The notes: generated by a model not told the origin, from the letters alone. Positions 1 to 7,166 are shown, numbered from the stretch's first letter. The stretch: DNA of 15,906 nucleotides from Comamonadaceae bacterium (GCA_947484245.1 CANKOT010000051.1:1-15906); one strand, 5' to 3'. Numbers and translations: made by a program.

Positions 1-497
1 GAACCGCTGTCGCCCATCACCAAGGACCGATCAAATCCTCTGGCAGGCGGTAAGTTGTGCGGCTCTTTGCCGACATGCCATTTGCCGGCGACATAGGTTC
101 TGTAGCCGCTGTCTTGTAGCAAGCTTGATACCGTGACAACACGTTGGTTGAGCACACTCAAGTACCCAGCGCGGCCCACATGCGATTGAGGAATGGTTTC
201 CCGCATGTTGCCCACACCATTCAGGTGATTGTCGACCCCAGTGAGCAGCATGGAGCGGGTAGGAGAGCAGGATGCGCTCACATGAAAATTGGAAAAGCGC
301 GTCCCTGATTTTGCCAATTGGTTCAGGTTGGGCGTTTGAATTTCACTGCCAAAAGCGCCCACATCACTGAAGCCCCAATCGTCGGCCAATATCAGAACGA
401 TGTTGGGTCGTTTGGCCTCGGCTTGCGGGGAGAAGATGAAAAAAAGGGCTGCCAGCGCAACAGACCAGATTGGGTAGGAATTGCGAAAGTCTGTCAT
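1..497 (-). CDS. Secreted sulfatase (arylsulfatase AtsA-like), 5' part only
   Basis: The reading frame is open from the ATG at 497 to the left edge (165 codons), so the C-terminal part is missing. It would hydrolyse sulfate esters. Residues 1-28 form a Sec-type signal peptide with a hydrophobic core and an A-E-A end, so the enzyme should be periplasmic or secreted. Mature sequence begins with PNIVLILADDWG, where D39-D40 are metal ligands of the sulfatase fold. C77-S-P-T-R81 is the C-x-P-x-R motif whose cysteine becomes formylglycine, followed by SMLLTG. G138-K-W-H141 supplies the expected active-site Lys and His. The family and cysteine type are clear; the substrate is not. The start lies 2 bp after the stop of the upstream isomerase-like gene, so the two are probably co-transcribed and translationally coupled. 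An FGE that could activate it is encoded at 5065-6123. Confidence 0.93.
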   Translation of the reverse strand, partial: MTDFRNSYPIWSVALAALFFIFSPQAEAKRPNIVLILADDWGFSDVGAFGSEIQTPNLNQLAKSGTRFSNFHVSASCSPTRSMLLTGVDNHLNGVGNMRETIPQSHVGRAGYLSVLNQRVVTVSSLLQDSGYRTYVAGKWHVGKEPHNLPPARGFDRSLVMGDSG

Positions 498-499
498 GG

Positions 500-1678
500 T
501 CAATCGTTAGGGAAAGCGCCAAATTGCGCCCTTAAAGCATCCTCAATGACCCAGAATCTGTCTTGACCCCAGGCCGATGTATTTTCGTAGCGAAAAGATG
601 GCACACCCCACAAGCCAAGAGCAAAAAGGGCCTGTCTGTTTTCTTCAGCGATCGAGCGCCAGTGAGCTTCATTGGATTGGCTTCGCAGGATGTCTTTGGC
701 TGCTGTCCAGTTTAAACCTGCGCGCTCCACGATGATTTTTAAATGCGAATCAAGCCCAGCATCGAGCCCTTCAGACCAAACTCCCTGCATAAAGGACATT
801 ACATAGTCCTCTGCTAAATTGTGCATTTCTGCAAACGGCATCAAGGCTAACCCACGTTCTGTGGGTTTCCCAACAGGATCATTCAGGCGTCCAAAAGGCA
901 CGCCTTGAACGTGAGCTTCACGTGCCGCATCTAGGCTGATGTACTTGCGCTTCTCTGCAGGGACGGGCAAGCCCCTCATGACCATCGGCAACACATACCT
1001 GAGCTTGATATTGACGCCTGCTTTATGAGCCCAGTGGAAAATTCTTGCTGCTGCAATGGCTGAGTAGGGGCTTCTGAAAGAGAAGAAAAAATCAATGCTT
1101 GTATTTTGAGGAGTGACCTGACAGTTGGCATATTGCGAAGCAGAGAAAAGGTGGGTGTTGACGTTTGTTTGGCCTAGACCCAAATCGTTCAGCCTATCTT
1201 CTAAGTGATGTAGGCGGTCAATGCCCCAATACCATTCGCCTTCGTAATAAAGCGTGGCGCCAAGATAGTGGCCCCACTTTTTTCGAAGTGCGTTTGATTT
1301 TCTTGCTGCATCTGAATTTGGCAGTTCACTGGGCTGTACAAATTGCCAATCCACCTGAAACCGGTTGGCCAATCGTTGGGCATCCAATAGGCTATAGGCT
1401 TTCAGCATGGCTCGCTCAGGCACTGCTGAATCCTCAGGAGCATCAACAAGATGGGTCTCTAAAATGATGTTGTAGCGAGATTGCAGAACGGGTAGAGCCT
1501 TTGTCAGCAACTGTGAATAAGGGTCGTCGAGTTGGTGAAAAAAATGGATGACGTGCGGCCGCTTGGCTTCTTGTCTTTTTTTCTCTGCTTTGTGTCTCAG
1601 TTTGAGAAGACGGGATCGGGATAAAAAAAGTTGACTGATGACAGGCATCAGCCAACTTTGAGGGGACCTAAAAAACAT
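500..1678 (-). CDS. Double-module DsbA/HCCA-isomerase-like protein
   Basis: This 392-residue protein belongs to the thioredoxin-fold DsbA/2-hydroxychromene-2-carboxylate (HCCA) isomerase group. It seems to contain two related modules. Module 1 (about 41-165) has D52-P-Y-S55 near its start and W151-G-x-D-R155 near its end. Module 2 (about 195-385) has S203-P-Y-S206, a G358-V-P cis-proline loop and W370-G-x-D-R374. No CxxC is present, so thiol oxidase activity is unlikely; family members act on aromatic or glutathione-linked substrates, but the reaction here is unknown. Typical single-module HCCA isomerases are about 200 residues, so length fits a duplication. Residues 18-40 are basic and there is no signal peptide, suggesting a cytoplasmic location. 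No strong Shine-Dalgarno precedes the ATG at 1678, and a terminator-like hairpin overlaps codons 7-18, so the start is somewhat uncertain. Confidence 0.8.
   Translation of the reverse strand: MFFRSPQSWLMPVISQLFLSRSRLLKLRHKAEKKRQEAKRPHVIHFFHQLDDPYSQLLTKALPVLQSRYNIILETHLVDAPEDSAVPERAMLKAYSLLDAQRLANRFQVDWQFVQPSELPNSDAARKSNALRKKWGHYLGATLYYEGEWYWGIDRLHHLEDRLNDLGLGQTNVNTHLFSASQYANCQVTPQNTSIDFFFSFRSPYSAIAAARIFHWAHKAGVNIKLRYVLPMVMRGLPVPAEKRKYISLDAAREAHVQGVPFGRLNDPVGKPTERGLALMPFAEMHNLAEDYVMSFMQGVWSEGLDAGLDSHLKIIVERAGLNWTAAKDILRSQSNEAHWRSIAEENRQALFALGLWGVPSFRYENTSAWGQDRFWVIEDALRAQFGAFPND
1623..1659 (-). terminator. Intrinsic terminator/attenuator hairpin inside a 5' coding region
   Basis: Read on the minus strand, AAAGTTGGCTGATG pairs with CATCAGTCAACTTT across a CCTGT loop. 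All 14 positions pair in RNA, one of them as G-U; on the plus strand that position would be an A-C mismatch. The stem runs straight into seven Ts (1629-1623), three of them in the stem, as in a Rho-independent terminator. It lies about 70 nt past the stop of the outer-membrane channel gene but inside codons 7-18 of the next gene. It may limit read-through from the channel gene into the isomerase-like and sulfatase genes. Confidence 0.7.
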
Positions 1679-1729
1679 GATGCGAAATCAATCTGCCTGG
1701 GTTAAATTGAAATCGCAAAATCGATCAAG

Positions 1730-2911
1730 TTAGAAAGCTTTGATCAATCGAAGTTGGTAGCTTTTCACATTGATAGCGTTTTTGCCTTGGTAATTGTTGT
1801 TTATCTGAAAATTTAACCCGGCATTTTGTCCTGGTATTTTGTACGAGACGAAGGGACCTGCGCCTAATGTTTTGTATCGTCCATTAATCGTTTTCGTTAT
1901 GTCTGTCCCTGAGTACGAGTCATCTGTGACTTGTTGTGTAGAGAACACATTCATACCAACTGCCCAATCACCACTGACCTTCACGATGGCGGCTTCAGAA
2001 TAAATGAAGTTACCACTCTTGTATTTGGTATCTTTATTTTCTGTATTCATGCCATAAGCGACGCGTCCTGCAATGGTGACGCCAGCATCCCAATCTTGAT
2101 GAGATTGGTTTGGATTTAGGTTGTAAGTGAACGCCACACCTGGTCGAATGGTGTAGAAATCGCCGAAGCCAGGGTTCGCTTGTAAAGCAGCGTCTCTTGC
2201 CAAGGAATATTTGCCTGTAGGAACATACAACGAGACGCCAGCTGCCACTTTCAATCTGTCAGTGTGTCGAATCCAAACTGCTGAGAGTTCTGTGTCACCA
2301 ATACCGGAAATGTCGTCACTGGCTTTTGCGGATGCATTCGCTGCTGCGGTTGCCACTCCCCCGTTGATGGCAGTGGGAATGATGACATTGAAATTATTTA
2401 CAGCTGGTATGGGCGATGAAAAAGTTGCACTTGGGTAAGTGATGAGCGCTGTTCTGCTTTGTTTGACGATGGGTAAGTTGACAACGAAGGCAATACGGCC
2501 ATCGGCATATTTGCCTTCTGTGAGATAACCGCCCGCCAGATTCAATTGAGTTTGATCTTGTTTTAATGAGACAGCGCCATCAGCGACAGATACTTTTATC
2601 GCATTCAAGGCGGCAAAAGCAGGGTTAACAGACCCTAGAGGTGTGTTCGAATAGGGCGATGCTCTTGTTAAAGGAGCGCCTGTTGGTCCTTTGATGCCCT
2701 CAATGGTAATTTGTGACAAACTGGCCGTTCCAAAGAAGCCTGGCTTATCTGCTGGAGTTGCAATATCACCTCCAAAACTGCCTAAGGGTGCCTGTCTTAG
2801 CTTGTAGTTCTCAGCCGCATGCGCATTCATGCTACAAGCAATAAAAACACCCCACGACAAAGTTGAAATGACAATCGAACTGCGATTTTTGTTATGTTTA
2901 GGCTTATGCAT
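1730..2911 (-). CDS. SphA-type outer-membrane channel (phenol MetA-pathway family)
   Basis: This is a 393-residue predicted outer-membrane beta-barrel resembling the SphA / putative phenol-degradation MetA-pathway transporter family, often encoded beside catabolic genes for hydrophobic or aromatic compounds. The ATG at 2911 was preferred over an upstream in-frame ATG at 2962 because AGGAG lies 5 nt before it and because the longer form would run through the promoter/operator. Residues 1-32 form a signal peptide ending in A-H-A before AENY. The rest is rich in alternating polar/hydrophobic stretches with many Gly, Asn and aromatic residues, and the chain ends in Phe, a common barrel-insertion signal. 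It is the first gene of the leftward set (channel, isomerase-like, sulfatase) and is divergent from a TetR regulator. The substrate cannot be read from sequence. Confidence 0.75.
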   Translation of the reverse strand: MHKPKHNKNRSSIVISTLSWGVFIACSMNAHAAENYKLRQAPLGSFGGDIATPADKPGFFGTASLSQITIEGIKGPTGAPLTRASPYSNTPLGSVNPAFAALNAIKVSVADGAVSLKQDQTQLNLAGGYLTEGKYADGRIAFVVNLPIVKQSRTALITYPSATFSSPIPAVNNFNVIIPTAINGGVATAAANASAKASDDISGIGDTELSAVWIRHTDRLKVAAGVSLYVPTGKYSLARDAALQANPGFGDFYTIRPGVAFTYNLNPNQSHQDWDAGVTIAGRVAYGMNTENKDTKYKSGNFIYSEAAIVKVSGDWAVGMNVFSTQQVTDDSYSGTDITKTINGRYKTLGAGPFVSYKIPGQNAGLNFQINNNYQGKNAINVKSYQLRLIKAF

Positions 2912-2927
2912 ATGGTCTCCTGTTGCT

Positions 2928-2957
2928 GTTTTAGTCAATACATGTGTGTATTGACAA
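2928..2957 (-). promoter_or_regulatory. Likely promoter of the outer-membrane channel gene
   Basis: On the minus strand TTGTCA (2957-2952, 5 of 6 matches to the -35 consensus) is followed after 18 bp by TAAAAC (2933-2928, 4 of 6 matches to the -10). The 5' leader would be short, about 10-15 nt, but still includes the AGGAG ribosome-binding site before the ATG at 2911. The spacer is filled by the inverted repeat at 2934-2955. Confidence 0.45.
2934..2955. promoter_or_regulatory. Probable TetR-family operator (22-bp inverted repeat)
   Basis: GTCAATACA and TGTATTGAC are perfect 9-bp inverted arms separated by TGTG. The site lies between the divergent regulator and channel genes, overlaps the spacer of the leftward promoter and the TTGACA of a possible rightward promoter. 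Size and position are typical of TetR-family operators, so binding would repress the channel gene and perhaps the regulator itself. Binding by the adjacent regulator is inferred. Confidence 0.7.
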
Positions 2958-2979
2958 ATCACTCTAGCACAGCAAAGAT
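2951..2979 (+). promoter_or_regulatory. Possible promoter of the TetR regulator gene
   Basis: A perfect -35 hexamer, TTGACA, lies at 2951-2956. The best -10 at 17 bp spacing is AAAGAT (2974-2979), matching only 3 of 6 positions. The -35 overlaps the right arm of the inverted repeat, which would give autoregulation if used. Confidence 0.3.
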
Positions 2980-3033
2980 CAATGCATGTCTAGGGTTTTC
3001 GCTAGCGAGTGCAAATTTAGGAGGCGAACAGAC

Positions 3034-3054
3034 ATGCTTCAAAATAGGGCATGA
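3034..3054 (+). CDS. Possible six-codon leader ORF upstream of the TetR gene
   Basis: AGGAGG (3019-3024) lies 9 nt before an ATG at 3034 that opens a six-codon frame (MLQNRA) ending in TGA at 3052-3054. The stop overlaps the ATG at 3051 of the regulator as ATGA. This strong Shine-Dalgarno suits the small ORF better than either candidate regulator start. It could couple translation of the regulator to a leader peptide, or it may be chance; there is no independent proof of translation. Confidence 0.25.
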   Translation: MLQNRA

Positions 3055-3680
3055 CACGCATGGACACATCACATCAAAATCAACAGGCCAAATCGATGGC
3101 ACCTGAGGCCTCTCGGTTAACGCGTGACAATTGGCTGGACGAGGCCTTCAAGGCGGTGGTGGCAGGCGGCTTTGAGAATGTCAAAGTTCTGGCCATTGCA
3201 GAAAAGCTCAAGGTTACGCGGGGCAGTTTTTACTGGCACTTTACCGATCACGCTGACTTGATTGGCAGTTTGCTCATGCGCTGGAAATTGGCGCAGCTCG
3301 AACTGGACGAAAAATTGAAAGCGCATCAAAGCGACAATCCGATCCAAGATTTGGAATTTGTGGTGGATGCCGCTTTCAATCAAGCAGGCTCAGAGCTTGA
3401 GAATCTTCGCTTTGAACAGGCCTTGCGGGCCTTGAGTCATTTGCACAAAGGTGCTGCGCAAATGTTGGTCGAAGTGGACGCAGAGCGCATCAATTTATTT
3501 GAATCCAAATTTTTGACCATTGTCAAAGACAAAGCCAAGGCGCGTGATTTGGCCGCGTTACTTTACTTGGCCATTGTGGGGGGCTACCAGGCTTTAAGTC
3601 GTCCTGTGAACCCTCCCAACATCAGGCCGTATGTGCAAGGTTTGATTTCAAATTATTTGGTTTTGAAACAAGTGACTTGA
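3051..3680 (+). CDS. TetR-family transcriptional regulator
   Basis: The protein (209 residues; 206 if it starts at the ATG at 3060) has an N-terminal TetR DNA-binding domain at about 24-70. The helix-turn-helix is around 45-64, with LAIAEKLKVTRGSFYWHF, where G-S-F-Y-W-H-F is the family hallmark at the end of the recognition helix. The C-terminal two thirds is helical and would form the ligand-binding and dimer domain. Divergent orientation and the inverted repeat at 2934-2955 point to control of the outer-membrane channel gene and, through it, the isomerase-like and sulfatase genes. The ligand is unknown. The gene ends 5 bp from the stop of the convergent DUF1254 gene, leaving no room for a separate terminator. 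Start choice is open: AGGG at about 3046 serves the 3060 start, while the 3051 start overlaps the leader ORF. Confidence 0.9.
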   Translation: MTRMDTSHQNQQAKSMAPEASRLTRDNWLDEAFKAVVAGGFENVKVLAIAEKLKVTRGSFYWHFTDHADLIGSLLMRWKLAQLELDEKLKAHQSDNPIQDLEFVVDAAFNQAGSELENLRFEQALRALSHLHKGAAQMLVEVDAERINLFESKFLTIVKDKAKARDLAALLYLAIVGGYQALSRPVNPPNIRPYVQGLISNYLVLKQVT

Positions 3681-3685
3681 GTGAC

Positions 3686-5068
3686 TCAATTCAGTCGCTC
3701 CACCACGGGCATTTTCCATGGCCCGTTCAATGCCCTGTCTTCTGGCCAATACAAACGTGCATTGAGTAAAAACGGTCTGCCCTTTTGAACGGGTAGCCAA
3801 TTGGCATGGACTTCTTTGGAATCGGGTGGCGTAGCTTGTATCCAAATGTCCAATGAGCCATCTGCATTGAATACCAATGGATCTCTGTCACCCAGAGCAA
3901 ATCGTTGAATAGGGTTGTCTATTAAAAACTCATCTGCACCATATGCTGTGATGGACCAAAATGCTTTGACGGGTGGCAAAGCGTTGGCAGCAAAATGCAT
4001 GCGATATCGATGCTGGCCATTCAGAGGTTTGCCTTCATGGTCTAGTGCGGTGTTGGGGTAGATAGCGTCTTCTGGCAAGTTGGCCCCAAGCCCTACCATG
4101 GCCACTGCGGCACGCGTGTTGTAGTCGGTGCCATAACGCCCTAAATTCAGCGGCGGTACCGACCAGCTGCCATCAATGGCTTTGTTGTTCAAAGCCTTCA
4201 TGACGCGCTGGCGGGCTATCCATCGACCTAAGGCAAAACTCAAATGCTGGTGCCATTTCAGCGCCACTGCTTGGCCAGGCCGAATTTCAAGTAGTGCCAG
4301 TCGTGCAAGCATTGGTGCATCTTCTGGGGCCGCTGGGTTACTCACCATCAGTTGCATGAGTCGATTGAAAAATTCAAGGGTGCTCATTGCGCTTATCTGT
4401 GCAACGGGCGGTAAGGCTGGCTCAGTGCTGGCTTGCCAAGCTGGTGGGGCAAGTTTTTCAGAATCCGTGCCGACGGATGCTAAGCCGGTAGGGGTATTCC
4501 ATTTTGTGAGCCTCAGGCGATTTTGCAATTCATGCACCGTCGCATAATCAGCTGTACCGTTGGTTTGCGTTCTGCCAATCAGCCAAACCATGTCGGTGGT
4601 CGATTTGAGGAGCGTCATGTCCTTGGGCACGGTGCCTTGCCATTGCGGGCCGGCTAGCAAATAAGTTGCCCCCTGATTGCCTGAAGTTCTGCTACCGGGC
4701 GATGCAACCACATTGGTCCATGCATCCATGAAGGGCATCAACTCATATCGCTTGTCGTTGGCGGGCATTTCAAAAACCCACGGACCATCTATCATGCTAA
4801 TGAATGCCGTGGTGTATAGCGTGTCGACATTCGGGCGCACCACATCTTTGAATTGGGCGTTTGGAAATTGCCTGACCAAGCGCAACTGATTTTCCGGGCC
4901 GATGTATTTCGCGCTTTGAACCCGCGTAGTTTCCATCATGACCAAGGGGTAGCCATACAAAAAAGCCTCAGCGCCCAGCGCGATCTTGTCTTTCAAGACA
5001 AGCACCAAGCCTGCTACCAAGGCCAGCAAAACCAAAACCGCAATGAGTGCGCGTTTGATGATCTTCAT
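3686..5068 (-). CDS. Membrane-anchored DUF1254/DUF1214 protein
   Basis: This 460-residue protein has the DUF1254 domain in its N-terminal half, with hallmark stretches FLYGYPLVMMETTR, RPNVDTLYTTAF and RYELMPFMDAW. It has DUF1214 in its C-terminal part, with FWSITAYGADEFLIDN and WPEDRALNGPWKMP. Residues 5-26 are one long hydrophobic segment after basic residues, so the bulk should face the periplasm as an anchored or secreted domain. The family is widespread but its biochemical role is not established, and I assign none. The start codon overlaps the stop of the FGE gene as ATGA, so the two are translationally coupled. The pairing suggests a shared job in the periplasm or envelope, but this is inference. 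Confidence 0.88.
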   Translation of the reverse strand: MKIIKRALIAVLVLLALVAGLVLVLKDKIALGAEAFLYGYPLVMMETTRVQSAKYIGPENQLRLVRQFPNAQFKDVVRPNVDTLYTTAFISMIDGPWVFEMPANDKRYELMPFMDAWTNVVASPGSRTSGNQGATYLLAGPQWQGTVPKDMTLLKSTTDMVWLIGRTQTNGTADYATVHELQNRLRLTKWNTPTGLASVGTDSEKLAPPAWQASTEPALPPVAQISAMSTLEFFNRLMQLMVSNPAAPEDAPMLARLALLEIRPGQAVALKWHQHLSFALGRWIARQRVMKALNNKAIDGSWSVPPLNLGRYGTDYNTRAAVAMVGLGANLPEDAIYPNTALDHEGKPLNGQHRYRMHFAANALPPVKAFWSITAYGADEFLIDNPIQRFALGDRDPLVFNADGSLDIWIQATPPDSKEVHANWLPVQKGRPFLLNARLYWPEDRALNGPWKMPVVERLN

Positions 5069-6123
5069 GGCTGATAGATTGTTCTAAACCCCAAATGGCT
5101 CACCGCCAAATCGTCTTCTTGGGGTTGCCTAGACCCAGCGCGATATCGCATGCAGTAATTTGGGGCGCACAAAAATGAGCCGCCCTTGATCACGCGAACC
5201 TTGGGCTGAGAATTGGCTTGAAGTTTTTTGAAAATGGGCGGTCGCTGTGCTTCATCGGGATCAAGTCCTTGGTTGGCACTTGAGCCTTGGCTGCTGGAAA
5301 CTGCGGGCCTGTCTGCCACAAAGACATCGGCAGTGAGCTCCCACACATTGCCAACCATGTCGAACAGGCCATAGGCATTGGGTGCGTAGCAAGCCACCGG
5401 TGCCAAGCCTGCAAAACCATCTTCGCTGGCATTGGCCATGGGGAAAATACCTTGCCATGTGTTGGCGCTGGCGGGTTGATCGTGTTGGCCTGGTAATTCC
5501 TTGGCGCCAGCCCGAGCGGCCCATTCCCACTCAGCTTCCGTTGGTAAGCGATGGCCCTTCCATTGGGCATAGGCTTGAGCATCTTCGTAGGTGATGTGCA
5601 CCACTGGAAATTGGCCAAAGTTGTCGATGCTGGAATGGGGTCCTGCTGGTTGCCGCCAGTTAGCGCCTGGAATGTATTGCCACCACTGGCGCGGATCATC
5701 GCCATGAGTGAGCTGGGCGGGCACCTTGAAGACCACGGCGCCCGGCTTGCGCATGTCTTCTGGCAAGGTGGCGATCAACTGAGGGCTGACAGGACGCTCG
5801 GCCACGGTGACATAGCCTGTGGCTTTCACAAAGGCTGCAAACTCTGAATTGGTGACTTCCGTGCGGTCCATCCAAAAACCTTTGACGCGCACATTTCGAA
5901 CAGGTTTTTCTTCGGCATAAACCGTGTCGCCCATGTCGAAAGTGCCATCGGGAATCCAAACCATGCCAGGCTTTGGGGCAGCGGCTAAAGAGGGCGGTAG
6001 CTCGCATTGCAATTTGGCGGGTAGCGCTTGTTTGGAGGATGGCTCATCTTTTGAGAACCAGAAGGCGGCAAGGGCCAGAACCAACAGGGCTGAACCAGCA
6101 AGAAACCATTGGCTTAATTTCAT
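5065..6123 (-). CDS. Formylglycine-generating enzyme (SUMF1 family), membrane-anchored
   Basis: The 352-residue product matches the aerobic, copper-dependent formylglycine-generating enzymes that convert the Cys of C-x-P-x-R sulfatase motifs to formylglycine. After the N-terminus come MVWIPDGTFDMGD (54-66), EVTNSEFAAFVKATGY (89-104), GANWRQPAGP (153-162), RLPTEAEWEWAARAG (192-206), SEDGFAGLAPV (233-243) and GLFDMVGNVWELTAD (252-266). GGSFLC319-x4-C324-MRYR holds the two catalytic copper-binding cysteines in the spacing of human FGE. Many FGE-like domains lack these, so this one is probably an active maturase. Residues 6-23 are a hydrophobic export or anchor segment, giving a periplasmic location that is unlike characterised cytosolic bacterial FGEs. 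It starts 17 bp after ftsY and overlaps the DUF1254 gene, consistent with one operon. The sulfatase at 1-497 is the obvious substrate candidate. Confidence 0.9.
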   Translation of the reverse strand: MKLSQWFLAGSALLVLALAAFWFSKDEPSSKQALPAKLQCELPPSLAAAPKPGMVWIPDGTFDMGDTVYAEEKPVRNVRVKGFWMDRTEVTNSEFAAFVKATGYVTVAERPVSPQLIATLPEDMRKPGAVVFKVPAQLTHGDDPRQWWQYIPGANWRQPAGPHSSIDNFGQFPVVHITYEDAQAYAQWKGHRLPTEAEWEWAARAGAKELPGQHDQPASANTWQGIFPMANASEDGFAGLAPVACYAPNAYGLFDMVGNVWELTADVFVADRPAVSSSQGSSANQGLDPDEAQRPPIFKKLQANSQPKVRVIKGGSFLCAPNYCMRYRAGSRQPQEDDLAVSHLGFRTIYQP

Positions 6124-6140
6124 GATGGCTTTCAGTGGGC

Positions 6141-7166
6141 TCAGTTGAGCAAGGCTTCAGCAAACTCACGCGCATCGAAAGTTTGCAGATCATCCAGTTG
6201 TTCGCCAACACCAATGAAATAAACAGGAATGGTTTTTTCGCGCGCAATGGCGCACAGCACGCCCCCTTTGGCAGTGCCGTCCAGTTTGGTCACGATCAGT
6301 CCGGTTAAGCCCAAGGCTTCGTCGAAAGCTTTCACTTGCATCAAGGCGTTTTGTCCAGTGTTACCGTCAATGACCAGCAGGACTTCGTGGGGCGCAGTTG
6401 CATCCGCTTTCTGCACAACGCGTTTGATTTTTTTCAGCTCTTCCATGAGGTGCAGTTGGGTGGGCAAGCGGCCCGCTGTATCGACCAACACCACATCTCT
6501 GCCGCGAGCTTTGCCTGCAGACACTGCATCAAAGCTGACCGCTGCGGGATCGCCACCTTGTTGGCTGATGATTTCAACGGTATTGCGCTGCGCCCAGACA
6601 GCCAGTTGTTCGCGGGCTGCAGCTCTGAAGGTATCGGCCGCTGCCAACAACACACTGGCCCCTTGGTCTGCCAAGTGGTGCGTGAGTTTGCCAATGGAGG
6701 TTGTTTTGCCCGCTCCGTTGACACCTGCCACCATCAAGACCATTGGCTTTTGAGAACCAATGTGAAGCTGCTTTTGCAGTGGCATGAGCAGGTCTGTAAT
6801 GACCTCTATGAGCAAAGCTTTGACTGCTGCAGGGTCTGTGGCTTTGGTGGCTTTGACGCGAGACTTAAGGTCTTGCAGCAGGTGTTCTGTGGCTTTGACG
6901 CCTGTATCGGCCAGCAACAAGGCCGTTTCAAGCTCTTCGTAAAGCGCATCATCGATTTGCGTGCCAGTGAAGACGGATGCAATGCTGCCGCCCGTTTTGC
7001 GCAAGCCCGCTTTGAGTTTGCTGAGCCAAGACTGCCGAGGAGCCTCAGAAGACTCGGATTGGCTAGCCGCTGTGCTGGGTGCCATCGGCTTTGCTGAGGG
7101 GCTGACCAAAGGGGTCTTGTCCTGAGCTGGTTCTGGTTTGGGGGATGAGCGAAAAAATCGGAACAT
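6141..7166 (-). CDS. ftsY: Signal recognition particle receptor FtsY
   Basis: FtsY is the membrane-associated GTPase that docks the Ffh/4.5S RNA complex and delivers nascent membrane proteins to SecYEG. The 341-residue form starting at 7166 was chosen because the in-frame extension upstream crosses the divergent rsmD gene and a good promoter. The N-terminal acidic region is short (about 45 residues) and Pro/Ser-rich, much shorter than in E. coli. The helical N domain follows (about 46-135), then the GTPase G domain with GVNGAGKTTS (148-157), DTFRAAAREQL (178-188), VDTAGR (228-233), TKLDGTAKGG (293-302) and GVGEQLDDLQTF near the end. It is divergent from rsmD, as is common in proteobacteria. 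The FGE and DUF1254 genes follow closely and are probably transcribed with it. Confidence 0.97.
   Translation of the reverse strand: MFRFFRSSPKPEPAQDKTPLVSPSAKPMAPSTAASQSESSEAPRQSWLSKLKAGLRKTGGSIASVFTGTQIDDALYEELETALLLADTGVKATEHLLQDLKSRVKATKATDPAAVKALLIEVITDLLMPLQKQLHIGSQKPMVLMVAGVNGAGKTTSIGKLTHHLADQGASVLLAAADTFRAAAREQLAVWAQRNTVEIISQQGGDPAAVSFDAVSAGKARGRDVVLVDTAGRLPTQLHLMEELKKIKRVVQKADATAPHEVLLVIDGNTGQNALMQVKAFDEALGLTGLIVTKLDGTAKGGVLCAIAREKTIPVYFIGVGEQLDDLQTFDAREFAEALLN

Noticed and set aside
1723..1745. GATCAA / TTGATC inverted repeat at the end of the channel gene
   Set aside because: The stem has only 6 AT-rich pairs with an 11-nt loop and no T-run; the hairpin at 1623-1659 is the better terminator.
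2984..3037. Inverted 7-bp repeat GCATGTC / GACATGC around the TetR leader
   Set aside because: Arms are short and 40 nt apart, about what chance gives; the repeat at 2934-2955 is far stronger.
5190..5705. 171-codon frame on the minus strand overlapping the FGE gene
   Set aside because: The FGE frame carries clear catalytic motifs throughout; this one is a shifted shadow.
6336..7097. Long open frame (253 codons) on the plus strand
   Set aside because: It is antisense to the GTPase domain of ftsY and is Cys- and Gln-rich without family features, as expected for a shadow frame.
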